Of a stretch of DNA of 64,000 nucleotides, positions 8,889-17,579 are shown one piece after another. The stretch is from an uncultured Latescibacterota bacterium (GTDB taxonomy: Bacteria; Latescibacterota; UBA2968; UBA8231), in NCBI GenBank assembly GCA_958295495.1, contig OY282352.1:186001-250000 (forward strand), in the 5' to 3' direction. A program made the translations under genes and the position numbers. Positions within the stretch are counted from its first letter, which is position 1, and every line of letters begins with the position of its first letter. Under the pieces are notes generated by a model that saw only the letters and a program-made list of their open reading frames with translations, was not told where the DNA came from and did no database searches.

Positions 8889-9393
8889 GCGAGCTTATAT
8901 TGCCATCGGCGGCAATCTCGGCGACCGCCGCGCGTACCTCAAAGCCGGGATTAAAGAAATCGCCGCGCTCCCCGGCACGCGCCTCGCGGCGGTCTCTTGT
9001 GCTTATGAGACCCGGCCGCTGGGGCCGGTCGCACAACCCGATTTCCTCAACGCCGTCTTTGCCATAGAAACCTCGCTCCCCCCCAAGCCGCTGCTGGCCG
9101 CCCTGCTCGCCGCAGAAAAAAAACACCAGCGGCAACGCCATATTCACTGGGGGCCGCGCACCCTCGACCTCGATTTCCTCCTCTACGGTGAGTGCGTCGT
9201 CGAGAGCGCGACCTTGACTCTGCCGCATCCGCGCATGAACGAGCGCGGCTTTGTGCTGATTCCCCTATGCGAAATCGCCCCCGACCTGCACCACCCCATC
9301 ACCGGCCTACCCTTTGCAACTCACCTCGCCGCACTCGCTGATGCCGGGGACGCACGCGCCGTGGGCCCTCTCATCCTCCACGCCATCCCATGA
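8881..9393 (+). CDS. folK: HPPK, hydroxymethyldihydropterin pyrophosphokinase
   Basis: FolK transfers pyrophosphate from ATP to 6-hydroxymethyl-dihydropterin. The start at 8881 (ATG overlapping the folB stop by 8 bp) gives MPERAYIAIGGNLGDR, the canonical HPPK opening. The signature block WGPRTLDLDFLLYG and the region LPHPRMNERGFVL...PL are intact. The length is 170 residues. The 3' end overlaps panC by 4 bp. Confidence 0.94.
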   Translation: MPERAYIAIGGNLGDRRAYLKAGIKEIAALPGTRLAAVSCAYETRPLGPVAQPDFLNAVFAIETSLPPKPLLAALLAAEKKHQRQRHIHWGPRTLDLDFLLYGECVVESATLTLPHPRMNERGFVLIPLCEIAPDLHHPITGLPFATHLAALADAGDARAVGPLILHAIP

Positions 9394-10238
9394 AACGCAT
9401 ACACGCGGTCGCGGAAATGCAGGCTCAGTCCGATGCTTGGCGCAGCGCGGGCCGGTGCATCGGGCTAGTGCCGACGATGGGTTTCTTGCACGAGGGACAT
9501 CTCAGCTTGGTCGATCACAGCCTCGCAGCCGCGGACCGCACGGTCGTCAGCATCTTCGTCAACCCGCTGCAATTCGGGCCGAAAGAAGACTTCGCCATCT
9601 ACCCCCGCGGCATGGAGCGCGACCTCAACCTGCTGGCCCGCCGAGGAGTCGATGCGGTTTTCCATCCCAAAACAGCGGAATTCTATCCCCCCGATTTCTC
9701 GACCTTCGTCGAGGTCGAAGAGCTAACCAAGGGCCTGTGCGGCCCCTTTCGCCCCGGGCACTTCCGCGGCGTCGCCACCGTAGTGACCAAGCTATTTACC
9801 GCCGTCAAACCGCACCTAGCCGTCTTTGGCCAGAAAGACTACCAGCAGGCGGCCGTCATTCGTCAATTGGTGCGCGATTTGAACTTGGATTTGCGCGTCG
9901 AAGTTGCCCCTACCGTGCGCGAAGCAGACGGCCTTGCCATGAGCTCGCGCAATGTCCTCCTCAGCGCAGAAGAACGGCAGCGTGCATCAGCGCTCTACGA
10001 AGCACTCACAATGGGCCGAGAGCGGATCGAACGGGGCGAGCGCGACGCCAGCCAAATCACAGCCGAGATGCGGGCGCATATTGAGCGCACGCTCAGCCCG
10101 CGCATTGACTACATTTCTATCGCGCACCCGGACACCCTCGAAGAAGTGGCCCATATCGCCGGCCCGGTCGTCATCGCCCTCGCCGTGCGCCTGTCCAACG
10201 TCCGGCTGATCGACAACATCGCGGCGGCACCCACGTAG
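9390..10238 (+). CDS. panC: Pantothenate synthetase
   Basis: PanC condenses pantoate with beta-alanine in CoA synthesis. The 282-residue protein shows the class signatures VPTMGFLHEGHLSL (HIGH-like), NPLQFGPKED and GQKDYQQAAVIR, plus the KMSKS-like MSSRNVLLS. It starts at the ATGA overlap with folK and ends the vitamin/purine operon. No panB or panD is in the window. Confidence 0.96.
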   Translation: MKRIHAVAEMQAQSDAWRSAGRCIGLVPTMGFLHEGHLSLVDHSLAAADRTVVSIFVNPLQFGPKEDFAIYPRGMERDLNLLARRGVDAVFHPKTAEFYPPDFSTFVEVEELTKGLCGPFRPGHFRGVATVVTKLFTAVKPHLAVFGQKDYQQAAVIRQLVRDLNLDLRVEVAPTVREADGLAMSSRNVLLSAEERQRASALYEALTMGRERIERGERDASQITAEMRAHIERTLSPRIDYISIAHPDTLEEVAHIAGPVVIALAVRLSNVRLIDNIAAAPT

Positions 10239-10325
10239 AGGAATTTTGGAATTAGAAGCACACGACCATTATATTTTATCGACGGACGGGATCGGCCCGC
10301 CCGCGAACGTGCAAGGAGGAATCAG

Positions 10326-10940
10326 ATGAACGAATTTGAAACCAAAGTTCACGAACACGACATCACCTTGGCCCGATTGGAAACGCTGATTGAGCAGAGC
10401 GATCGCCGCTTTGACGCCGTTGAACACAAAATCGACAACTCCGAGAAAAACACCGCCGCCCGATTCGATGCGGTTGAACACAAAATCGATAACTCCGAGA
10501 AAAACACCGCCGCTCAATTCGACAACTCCGAGAAAAGCACCGCCGCCCGATTTGAGAGCTCCGAGAAAAACACCGCCGCCCGATTCGATGCGGTTGAACA
10601 CAAAATCGACAACTCCGAGAAAAGCACCGCCGCCCGATTCGAGAGCTCCGAGAAAAACACCGCCGCCCGATTCGATGCGGTTGAACACAAAATCGATAAC
10701 TCCGAGAAAAACACCGCCGCTCAATTCGACAACTCCGAGAAAAGCACCGCCGCCCGATTTGAGAGCTCCGAAAAAAACACCGCCGCCCGATTCGAGAGCT
10801 CCGAAAAAAACACCGCCGCCCGATTCGATGTAATTGAACGAAAAATCGAGAGCCTCGACCGGCGCATGAATTGGTTTCTCGGCCTGTTGTTCACCAGTTG
10901 GCTTTCGACCATCGGCGTGATTCTGTATAAGCTCCAGTAA
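10326..10940 (+). CDS. Repeat-rich coiled-coil protein with C-terminal TM helix
   Basis: This 204-residue protein has a strong AAGGAGG site upstream. Residues ~30-172 are nearly pure repeats of 18 residues (FDAVEHKIDNSEKNTAAR type) and 11 residues (FESSEKNTAAR, FDNSEKSTAAR). The 11- and 18-residue periods (11 and 11+7) are those of right- and left-handed coiled coils. The last ~22 residues (WFLGLLFTSWLSTIGVILY) form a single membrane helix. The layout matches XhlA/DUF1640-like small coiled-coil membrane proteins and recurs at 44202, 44581 and 61937. Function unknown. The shadow frame on the opposite strand is an artefact of the repeat. Confidence 0.72.
   Translation: MNEFETKVHEHDITLARLETLIEQSDRRFDAVEHKIDNSEKNTAARFDAVEHKIDNSEKNTAAQFDNSEKSTAARFESSEKNTAARFDAVEHKIDNSEKSTAARFESSEKNTAARFDAVEHKIDNSEKNTAAQFDNSEKSTAARFESSEKNTAARFESSEKNTAARFDVIERKIESLDRRMNWFLGLLFTSWLSTIGVILYKLQ
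10413..10838 (+). repeat. Coding minisatellite, 33- and 54-bp units
   Basis: Tandem units of 33 and 54 bp lie inside the coiled-coil gene. A higher-order copy is also visible: the sequence from about 10481 recurs from 10688, an offset of 207 bp (69 codons), with almost no difference. Such arrays expand and contract by slippage or unequal recombination without breaking the frame. Confidence 0.85.
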
Positions 10941-10966
10941 CTATATAGCCGTAACCAGAGTTGGAG

Positions 10967-10994
10967 CGCCGTCGTCGCCAATCGGACGACGGCG
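10967..10994. terminator. Hairpin between convergent genes
   Basis: A perfect 10-bp GC-rich stem (CGCCGTCGTC / GACGACGGCG) with an 8-nt loop lies between the ends of the plus-strand coiled-coil gene and the minus-strand peptidase gene. The T-run is weak on both sides, so the efficiency is uncertain. The position suits a bidirectional terminator. Confidence 0.6.
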
Positions 10995-11011
10995 ATTCGC
11001 GTTTGTAGCCT

Positions 11012-12598
11012 TCACCTAACCAGCATCAACCGGCGCGTTCGCGTTTCTCCGCCGACCTTCAGCACGGCCCAATACGCCCCGCTGGCCGCGAGCTCACCGC
11101 GCCAGTGCGCCAAGTGTTGCCCGGCCCCGAGTCGCTCCGCCACCAAAAGGGCCATGCGCTGGCCCAAGACATTGTATATCGCCAACTCGACGTCCGCTTC
11201 CCTTGCCAAGCCAAAGGGCAGACTCACCGCGCTGTTGGCCGGGTTCGGATAAGCCGGTGCCAAGTCGCTGGCCCCGGCCCGTTCCTCTGCCTGCATGGCT
11301 ACGACCGTGGGCGTAAAATACCGGGCCGCGAGGGCAAAATCCCCACCCGTCGGCGAAGCTCTGCCGACGATGACCGTCGCGCTATCTACGTGCGCAGCCT
11401 GTACCTGCCCTGTGTTGTCCACGCTGAGGTCCATCGCGATCAGCTCGCCGCGCTGGTCGCGCATGGCGTACACCCACACGGCATAGTCCTCCTCGTCCGC
11501 ACCGGCGAAATCAACAACTACATCGCCCTCCGAGCGGATAACCACATTGGCTGCGCCCCATTGGCCGCCGATCTCGCCGGCCAGTGCCGCGAAGGGCACC
11601 TCGGGCGCGGCAACCGCGGCGGCGCGGCGACCGCGCAGGGCCTCGTACCCAACCGCGTAGTTGGCCGCGATCCACAAACGCCAAGCCCCCGCGTAGTTCT
11701 CGACCCAGTTTTGGCTTTTGAAGGAGTCGTCAATGCCCAAAATGCCGTTGCGCGGCTCGGCGACGATTTGGCGAATCAGCCCCGGACCATAGCGCTCGGC
11801 CAAAAACGAGGCGAACAGATAAGTCTTGCCGTAGCTGGCCGACTCGAACGTCCAGTGCGTTAGATTGCGACTGGGATCCGCCAGAAAACTCGGCACCATG
11901 CTCGGGTCGGCCTCGGGAAACCCCACCAGTTCCTCGGCGTACCCAGAGAGCCCCTCGTCAATCCATCGCTCCTCGTCGGCATCGCGGCCCCAATGGATGA
12001 GGTGCTGAAATTCGTGCGCTAAGCTTGCGTGGGCGAGATAGGCGCTGAAGGCCAGCTTGTTCGCGTCGAGGTAAATCGTATCGCGCCGCAATTCGGGCCG
12101 CGCCCGCTCGTACAGCTCACCGTCGAAATAGCCGGCTACGCGCTCGTCGGGAATGTCCAAGATCAGAATGAAGATGCGGGGGTCGCCATCCTCATCAGTG
12201 GGTTCTCCAAAGGCATGGACCGCTATTTCAAATACTCCGCGCCCAGGATCGGCCGGGGTCGCCGCGTCAAAGAGCGCGCCCAGTTTATCCACATCCGGCT
12301 GGGCCGCAATGATGTCCCACTGGCTTTCTTCGACGAAGATATAGCAGTGCGTCCCCTTGTAGCGGCAGGTGGCCAACTTGAGCACGGGTTCGGTCCGCAC
12401 GTAAAAGGCGCGCTGGGTCCCCACCTCAATCGGGCCTAGCTCTTGGCTTGCGCCGACTGCCTTGGCGGCTGGCGCGGGGAAAGACGCGCGGTGCTGGTCG
12501 AGCCAGCGCGTCCCGCATATCCGCTCTTCGGCTGCGGCCGCCAGCGGCAGCGAGAGCAGCCACGCGGCTAAGGCTGCCCGCTGTAACAAGCAGGTCAT
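11012..12598 (-). CDS. Secreted zinc metallopeptidase with C-terminal sorting domain
   Basis: This 528-residue protein has a signal peptide (MTCLLQRAALAAWLLSLPLAAAA). The zinc site HEFQHLIHW is followed by DEGLSGYAEE, an M30/immune-inhibitor-A-like gluzincin pattern with an extra acidic ligand. The C-terminal ~85 residues (AYPNP...YNVLGQ...ASGAYWAVL...RRLMLVR) are the FlgD-like/T9SS-type sorting domain. The start was placed at 12598 because it overlaps the upstream stop (TGATG) and yields the signal peptide; the longer frame is GC-rich read-through. Probably exported and anchored at the surface. Third gene of a minus-strand set with 12598-13209 and 13214-14137. Confidence 0.8.
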   Translation of the reverse strand: MTCLLQRAALAAWLLSLPLAAAAEERICGTRWLDQHRASFPAPAAKAVGASQELGPIEVGTQRAFYVRTEPVLKLATCRYKGTHCYIFVEESQWDIIAAQPDVDKLGALFDAATPADPGRGVFEIAVHAFGEPTDEDGDPRIFILILDIPDERVAGYFDGELYERARPELRRDTIYLDANKLAFSAYLAHASLAHEFQHLIHWGRDADEERWIDEGLSGYAEELVGFPEADPSMVPSFLADPSRNLTHWTFESASYGKTYLFASFLAERYGPGLIRQIVAEPRNGILGIDDSFKSQNWVENYAGAWRLWIAANYAVGYEALRGRRAAAVAAPEVPFAALAGEIGGQWGAANVVIRSEGDVVVDFAGADEEDYAVWVYAMRDQRGELIAMDLSVDNTGQVQAAHVDSATVIVGRASPTGGDFALAARYFTPTVVAMQAEERAGASDLAPAYPNPANSAVSLPFGLAREADVELAIYNVLGQRMALLVAERLGAGQHLAHWRGELAASGAYWAVLKVGGETRTRRLMLVR

Positions 12599-13209
12599 CA
12601 GTAGAAATGCCGCACTAAGAAGAAAGCCGCTCCCGCCGGCCCCACTGCCACCTTGGGCGCGAAGCCGGTCTGAGCTTGACCCGCCCGAGCCACTCGCGCC
12701 GCATGGATGGCCGCCACGAGGTGATTGGCGACCACCAACCCCGTCATATAGAGCGCCTGCCGGTGCGCGAGCTGGCTCGCATTGCGCAACGCTCGATAGC
12801 GCTGGCGCGACTCGTCGCGATCCCATTCCCAGAAGAAGTCCGCTCCTACAGGATAGAGCGCGGCCTCTGGGCCATCCTTATAGCGGGCGAACTGGTTGTG
12901 CTCCAGCCGACTCGCATAAAACCCCAAGTCGTCGAAATAGTCGCGCCCCTTGCCCTCGGGCCGCGCCCCTGCGCGTTCCGCCGCATACGCCTGGTACCGC
13001 TCGCGGCGCACCTGACCCAGCCACTCAAAACCCCAATAGCCACCCCAAAGCGCCAACTCAGCGGCCAAAAAGCCACCGCCACCGCCACCGCCTTGGACGT
13101 ATTTCTGCCCCCAACCGGGCACCAGCAAGGAGCGCCAAAACGCCCCTTGGGCCTTCCCGGCCTCAGCCACGCCGGGCAGCAACAAAACCAACGCGATCCA
13201 TCGCCACAT
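12598..13209 (-). CDS. Secreted/membrane DUF5683-like protein
   Basis: The 203-residue protein starts at MWRWIALVLLLPGVAEA, a signal peptide. The segment AFWRSLLVPGWGQKY followed by a glycine run and a membrane helix is the motif of the DUF5683-like family (LLPGxGQxY). A further hydrophobic helix lies near residue 160 (ALYMTGLVVANHLVAAI). The start at 13209 lies 4 nt after the upstream gene. It shares architecture and the NH.V.AI.AARVARA segment with the next upstream gene, so the two are probably paralogues. Function unknown. Confidence 0.68.
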   Translation of the reverse strand: MWRWIALVLLLPGVAEAGKAQGAFWRSLLVPGWGQKYVQGGGGGGGFLAAELALWGGYWGFEWLGQVRRERYQAYAAERAGARPEGKGRDYFDDLGFYASRLEHNQFARYKDGPEAALYPVGADFFWEWDRDESRQRYRALRNASQLAHRQALYMTGLVVANHLVAAIHAARVARAGQAQTGFAPKVAVGPAGAAFFLVRHFY

Positions 13210-13213
13210 CAGC

Positions 13214-14137
13214 TCAATCCAACGGCTTGTACGCCACGAGCATGGGCACCCGCGACCGCACCCAAGGCTGCATGACCAACGCGAAGCGCGTCCTCCGCCG
13301 CAGAGCCGCTTCGTCGGCACCCGCAGCGCGCGCCCGCGCCACCCGCGCCGCGTCAATGGCGCTGATAACGTGATTGATCAGGATGACCCCGGTTACAGTG
13401 GATGCTCGCTTGAGAAAGCGATTGCTCTCGTCGCGCTGGTCTTCGTAGCGGAGCCGTCGCTCAGAATGGAAATTTTCGACCGAATCGACTTCGGTCGGCG
13501 CGGCGGCATTGCCAGTACTGAGCCTCACCAGATCGGTCCAACCGGTTGCGAATTGGTTGTATTTGCCAATCAGCTCGTAGTATTGCTGAATCTGGCTAGG
13601 CTCGCACCCGCCAAAAGCTACGCTCCCCAACCCACTTGTTTGCTGCTGCTGCATCCACTCGCTTCGCGCCGGAATGTACACATTGACGACCTCGCTACTG
13701 CAAGGCAGCGCGTGCGTGATCGACGAATTGCTTGAGATCGTCGAGCCGCGCCAAGCCAAGTAGTTGAGCGGATCCCAGTGTTCGTCGGCCACCGTCCGGA
13801 ACTGGTCCTCTAGGTCGTTGCCCTTGCCCTTCCAAGCCGCCCATAAGCCCACCAGCGCGGCTTCGGCCCCTAAGAAAGCTAGTCCCCGCTTCTTCGACCC
13901 CGCGTACCACTCGCCCAACCCCGGCACCAGCGCGGAAAGCAAAAACGCCCGCTTAGACGACTTGCCCTTGCGCGTCTCGGTGCGCGGTGCCAACTCAGGG
14001 TCAGCACCGCCTTCCACCGCCCGCAATCCCACCAAAAACGCCTGTCCCTCCTCGCTCAAAATACTCGGCAATCCCGCAGCCTGGACGCCGCTGGTGGCTA
14101 GCACGGCAACCACCAGCGCGATTCCTGTCCTCGTCAT
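13214..14137 (-). CDS. Secreted/membrane protein, paralogue of the next gene
   Basis: The 307-residue protein has a signal peptide (MTRTGIALVVAVLATSGVQA) and an AAGGAG site just upstream. Around residue 65 it has FLLSALVPGLGEWYAG then a helix (GLAFLGAEAALVGLWAAW), the same PGxGxxY plus membrane-helix pattern as its neighbour. Near the C-terminus NHVISAIDAARVARARAAG matches the neighbour's motif. First gene of the three-gene minus-strand operon. Family resemblance is to DUF5683; function unknown. Confidence 0.68.
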   Translation of the reverse strand: MTRTGIALVVAVLATSGVQAAGLPSILSEEGQAFLVGLRAVEGGADPELAPRTETRKGKSSKRAFLLSALVPGLGEWYAGSKKRGLAFLGAEAALVGLWAAWKGKGNDLEDQFRTVADEHWDPLNYLAWRGSTISSNSSITHALPCSSEVVNVYIPARSEWMQQQQTSGLGSVAFGGCEPSQIQQYYELIGKYNQFATGWTDLVRLSTGNAAAPTEVDSVENFHSERRLRYEDQRDESNRFLKRASTVTGVILINHVISAIDAARVARARAAGADEAALRRRTRFALVMQPWVRSRVPMLVAYKPLD

Positions 14138-14189
14138 ACTTGCTCCTTTCTATTCGTCAGCACCCAAGAGCGCGACCGGCTATTATACC

Positions 14190-14924
14190 CTAGTCGCCTT
14201 CACATTCGAGATGATTTCTCAACACATTTTTGACGTAGACCGTCGTCTCTTCTCCAATTTTTTCTGCTGTCTCTTTCAATTGGTCATACTCAGTTACTTC
14301 CTCACCTACCCAGAGAACATCCAGCCGGCGAATCTCCCGCATTGCGACGTGACTATAGGATTCTGGAAACGCCCAATAGCATGACCGGCAGTTGCTGACT
14401 TCTTTTAATATCCAATTTTCGCAATTCTCGCAGCTCCATGACTTTGCCCGATTTGCAGATGGGCAGATCAGCATGTACGCGTCGGCATCCTCCGACATGT
14501 CCATGTTGTCCCCGGCGATTTCAAATGGAACTCTGTGGTCAATTTGCAGTTCGCGCTCAGGGAATGGTTCAAGATAGATATTGCAGCGAGCACCATGTTT
14601 TTCTATTAGCGTATTCTTCAGAGTAGAAGAGAACGCCGTCCTCCCTGATAGCTGAGCAGCGCGAGCGTCTGATGGATTGCCAAACTTGTATGCGCCGATT
14701 CTCCTCCCATCTGAGCCGGTCACGTAAAAAGTCTCTATCGGAATCCCCCGCTCTCGAACGTCTCTAATTGCTCGTGGTGGATGGTTGTAGCCGTAAATAT
14801 CTTTAATCTCTTCTGTCGTGACTTGTCCCTTTTCAAGAATGTGTTCAATGACCGTTCTAGGTCTTTTCGCCTTCACGCTCTTCAGCAGTTCCAAGAACTC
14901 TGGAGGGTAGTGCTTTTGGTTCAT
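14190..14924 (-). CDS. HNH-type endonuclease, probable restriction enzyme
   Basis: This 244-residue protein has a helical N-terminus and a central HNH core: ARCNIYLE, then LQIDHRVPFEI (DH of the beta-beta-alpha metal fold). Downstream, ICPSANRAKSWSCENCENW and CRSCYW supply Cys pairs for a structural zinc. It is the last gene of a cluster with two DNA methyltransferases; its start overlaps the methyltransferase stop by 4 bp. Base composition is lower in G+C than its neighbours, a common sign of transfer in restriction systems. Recognition site not predictable. Confidence 0.75.
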   Translation of the reverse strand: MNQKHYPPEFLELLKSVKAKRPRTVIEHILEKGQVTTEEIKDIYGYNHPPRAIRDVRERGIPIETFYVTGSDGRRIGAYKFGNPSDARAAQLSGRTAFSSTLKNTLIEKHGARCNIYLEPFPERELQIDHRVPFEIAGDNMDMSEDADAYMLICPSANRAKSWSCENCENWILKEVSNCRSCYWAFPESYSHVAMREIRRLDVLWVGEEVTEYDQLKETAEKIGEETTVYVKNVLRNHLECEGD

Positions 14925-15838
14925 TCCAGAGCGAGCTCCTGCTGAATTTGCGGTGTTTTATCGCGTCGCCGCCCATCGTTCAAACGCTCCACCAAAGCTG
15001 GCGAAAGATACAGAGATTCGACGGTGTCGCGCTTGTCGCCCAAGAGCGTGGCTTGGCTTGAGCGTCCGGCGCAAATGTGCAAGTGAGCTAGAGAAAGCGA
15101 GCGGGGAAGTGACTTGCCGTGACTTTTTTCGCCGGTTTTCCCGTCGTAACTCGCCATGTACGCAAGCCCCCGGTCGTTCATTGCCTGCAGCGCGTCTGCG
15201 AACTCGGCATAGCTCAGCCCGCTACAATACCTGTGATCTCTCGTAAAGGACGTGCCTTGATAGGGCGGGTCCATGTAAATGAGATCCTCTTTCGCAGCCT
15301 CCGCGACCACCTTGCGGAAATCGACTGCGGAAAGCGCGGTTTTTCCGGCGAGCAGCGCGTGAACGCCGAGTATCTGGCGCTGCATAAGTATGGGACGCAT
15401 ACCCGACCGTCGGTTGTCCGCGCTTTGATTGAACAGGCCCTCGGCACTGTACCGCACCGAGCCTTTTACTATGCGCGCCAACAGATAGAGCAAATGATGA
15501 GGCCGGTGTTCAGCGTTGAATGCGTCGCGGATGCCGAGGAAGAAGGCCCTTTTATCCGAGTGCTGTTCCGTCCACAGCCGCTCGTAGCTTTTGCTCAGCT
15601 TGTTGGGCCGCTGCAAAATTTCTTCCCACAGCACCATCAAGGGTTCGTTCAAATCGTTGATCCAAAATCGCTTTGCGAGCCTGTGCGCGGCCGCGGCAAT
15701 GGAAATGGCACCAGACCCGCAAAAAGGCTCGATGAGGCAATCGACATCGCGCGGAAAATGCGCGAGGATATGCCGTGCAATGCCGCGCTTACTACCCTGA
15801 TAGGGGAATGGATGCGGAATTGCCATGCGCGTCAGCAT
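14921..15838 (-). CDS. D12-class (Dam-like) N6-adenine DNA methyltransferase
   Basis: The 305-residue protein has the Dam-family opening PYQGSKRGIA (SAM-binding variant of FxGxK), then FCGSGAISIAAA, and the catalytic motif IV DPPYQGTSF. It transfers methyl from SAM to adenine N6 in a specific site. The start at 15838 has GGAGG 8 nt upstream within the end of the previous gene. It overlaps the HNH gene by 4 bp, so modification and restriction genes are coupled. Confidence 0.88.
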   Translation of the reverse strand: MLTRMAIPHPFPYQGSKRGIARHILAHFPRDVDCLIEPFCGSGAISIAAAAHRLAKRFWINDLNEPLMVLWEEILQRPNKLSKSYERLWTEQHSDKRAFFLGIRDAFNAEHRPHHLLYLLARIVKGSVRYSAEGLFNQSADNRRSGMRPILMQRQILGVHALLAGKTALSAVDFRKVVAEAAKEDLIYMDPPYQGTSFTRDHRYCSGLSYAEFADALQAMNDRGLAYMASYDGKTGEKSHGKSLPRSLSLAHLHICAGRSSQATLLGDKRDTVESLYLSPALVERLNDGRRRDKTPQIQQELALE

Positions 15839-15840
15839 CT

Positions 15841-17067
15841 CTACCGCCTCCGCATCACGACAATGCGGTTTGAATTGGTTCCGCGCTCGTTGTTGTCAAC
15901 GCCCCACATATTCGAGGTCTTGGTAAACGTCTGTTCGTTGATTACGACGCAGACCGGTTCCCACGCCGTCTCTTGCGCAACCTCTGCGACCACGCGATCG
16001 AGCAACAGCGATCCCCGGCGGATTTCGCCCACCTCAAATGCAAACACCCCGCCGGGGCGCGCAATCGCGGCCACGCTTTGCAAAACGCCGCGCACCAGCA
16101 CCTTCCACTCTGCGAGCTTGCGAGTCTGCGTGATGCGAATTGCATCGGCATCGACGCCGACGAACCAACAGCGCATCCAGTTGTCCTTTTTGTAGTTCAC
16201 AATGTCCATGAAGGGCGGCGAGGTCACCGCGAGCACCACCGGAGGACCGCCGTACTCAAAGGGCGCATCGACCGCTTGTTGAAAAAACCCCCGGCTGCGC
16301 CCCTTGGGCGCCTGCGCCTCAGCATCCCGCAAAAGCGCGCGCGTCTTGCGCAGGATCAACTGCGCGACATCGCGGTACTCGGGCCGCTGGCTGCGCTGCG
16401 CGTTGATCTTGCGCTGGCTCTCAATGGACGCGGCTTGATTGGGCGGCAGCGTATAGACCGAGAAAAACCCCTTGGAATGTCCGGTCAAACGATTGATGGC
16501 CACCATCTGTATCCAGCGATCGACCTTGTCGGCGCGGCCGCTGGCGCGGCGCTCGGCTAAATAGGAGCGCAGCCGACAGATCTGATTGAGCGTCCTGTCG
16601 TCAAAAAACACCTCAAAGCCTGCGGGCCGTTCCGTTGGTTCGCCCAAAGCCAAGCATTCGAGCCGTGCGGCGACCTCGGGCAGGGTCGGCGGATCCAACC
16701 GCGCCTCCACGAGAACGCGGGACAGGGGATTGACGTCGTTGCCCAGCGCGTCCCGGCCGAGCAAGACCGCTTCGAGCAGGGTCGTCCCGCGCCCCATAAA
16801 CGGATCGAACACCACGTCGCCGGGGTCCGTCAGCCGCTCGATGAAAAAGCGCGGCAACTGCGGCTTAAAACACGCCCGATAGGAAATCTCGTGCAGCGAG
16901 TGCGCGGCGCGCTGCTTGGACGTCCAGAACTCATTGGCAAATACCGGGATGCCGTCGCGTTCTTCGACGACCGTCTCCTTGTTGTATCGCCGCCATTCCG
17001 CAAGCTGGCGTTTGAACTCGTCGAGCGTCAGGCGCTCACTATCGGTGAAAGGAAGCTGGTACTGCAT
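15841..17067 (-). CDS. Beta-class N4-cytosine/N6-adenine DNA methyltransferase
   Basis: The 408-residue protein has SAM motif I DPFMGRGTTLLEA and catalytic motif IV as TSPPF. SPPx is usual in N4-cytosine and some N6-adenine enzymes. The start at 17067 follows the upstream stop by one base (TAA-A-ATG); a longer frame to 17139 would overlap the upstream gene. Second methyltransferase of the cluster. Two separate methylases are typical where the recognition site is asymmetric, one per strand (known for type IIS systems; applied here by inference). Confidence 0.85.
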   Translation of the reverse strand: MQYQLPFTDSERLTLDEFKRQLAEWRRYNKETVVEERDGIPVFANEFWTSKQRAAHSLHEISYRACFKPQLPRFFIERLTDPGDVVFDPFMGRGTTLLEAVLLGRDALGNDVNPLSRVLVEARLDPPTLPEVAARLECLALGEPTERPAGFEVFFDDRTLNQICRLRSYLAERRASGRADKVDRWIQMVAINRLTGHSKGFFSVYTLPPNQAASIESQRKINAQRSQRPEYRDVAQLILRKTRALLRDAEAQAPKGRSRGFFQQAVDAPFEYGGPPVVLAVTSPPFMDIVNYKKDNWMRCWFVGVDADAIRITQTRKLAEWKVLVRGVLQSVAAIARPGGVFAFEVGEIRRGSLLLDRVVAEVAQETAWEPVCVVINEQTFTKTSNMWGVDNNERGTNSNRIVVMRRR

Positions 17068-17068
17068 T

Positions 17069-17545
17069 TTACGTTCCCAGCAATCTGAGTGCTTTAGATC
17101 GAGATACATTAGTTCCAGCGCCGAGCATTCCCCGCTCATACCAATAGCGAACGGTCAACTCGGGTATCTTCCATACGGGTATCTTGGGAAACTCCGCGAC
17201 ATCGCCGACGAAATAACCACTGATTTCGGACAACTTGGTCATGAAACCATCTTCGTTGAACCTACGACCCGAACCGACCATGTAGCTGGGACAGAAATAT
17301 ATCTTGCTCGTTATGGATCGCACTTCCCATTTTTGGCCATTTCCGTCGATTAAATCAAAGCCCGCCCCTTCACTCGGTGAAAGAGTTCCTTTTACAATCT
17401 CGCGACAGATACGTCGTTCAAGAATGAATGAAACGCGACGTCCGTCGGTGAAGTATTCCCGTACTTCACTTTGGGTAAGGCGCAAGGATTGGGCGACACT
17501 CTCCAAGTCCCACTCTAAAACACCTACTCGCTCAATCTCAGTCAT
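17069..17545 (-). CDS. Candidate PD-(D/E)xK nuclease subunit of the RM cluster
   Basis: The 158-residue protein starts at 17545 with GGAG 8 nt upstream. A short predicted helix-turn-helix-like region (QSLRLTQSEVREYF) comes first. Then follow GFDLIDGNGQ and WEVRSITSK: an acidic residue and an E-x-R pair spaced like the D...ExK core of PD-(D/E)xK nucleases, with R in place of K. It heads the cluster and is followed immediately by the methyltransferase. It could be a restriction endonuclease or a small subunit acting with the HNH protein. A controller role is less likely given the nuclease-like core. Confidence 0.5.
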   Translation of the reverse strand: MTEIERVGVLEWDLESVAQSLRLTQSEVREYFTDGRRVSFILERRICREIVKGTLSPSEGAGFDLIDGNGQKWEVRSITSKIYFCPSYMVGSGRRFNEDGFMTKLSEISGYFVGDVAEFPKIPVWKIPELTVRYWYERGMLGAGTNVSRSKALRLLGT

Positions 17546-17579
17546 GTGAGTTTCTCCATTCCCATACAACAGTGCGTCC

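Noticed and set aside
10269..10724. 151-residue ORF opposite the coiled-coil gene
   Set aside because: Low-complexity shadow of the repeat on the other strand.
10413..10838. CRISPR-like repeat array
   Set aside because: Units are coding, in frame, without unique spacers; no cas genes nearby.
12462..13373. 303-residue plus-strand ORF
   Set aside because: Pro/Arg-rich shadow over three minus-strand genes with signal peptides and motifs.
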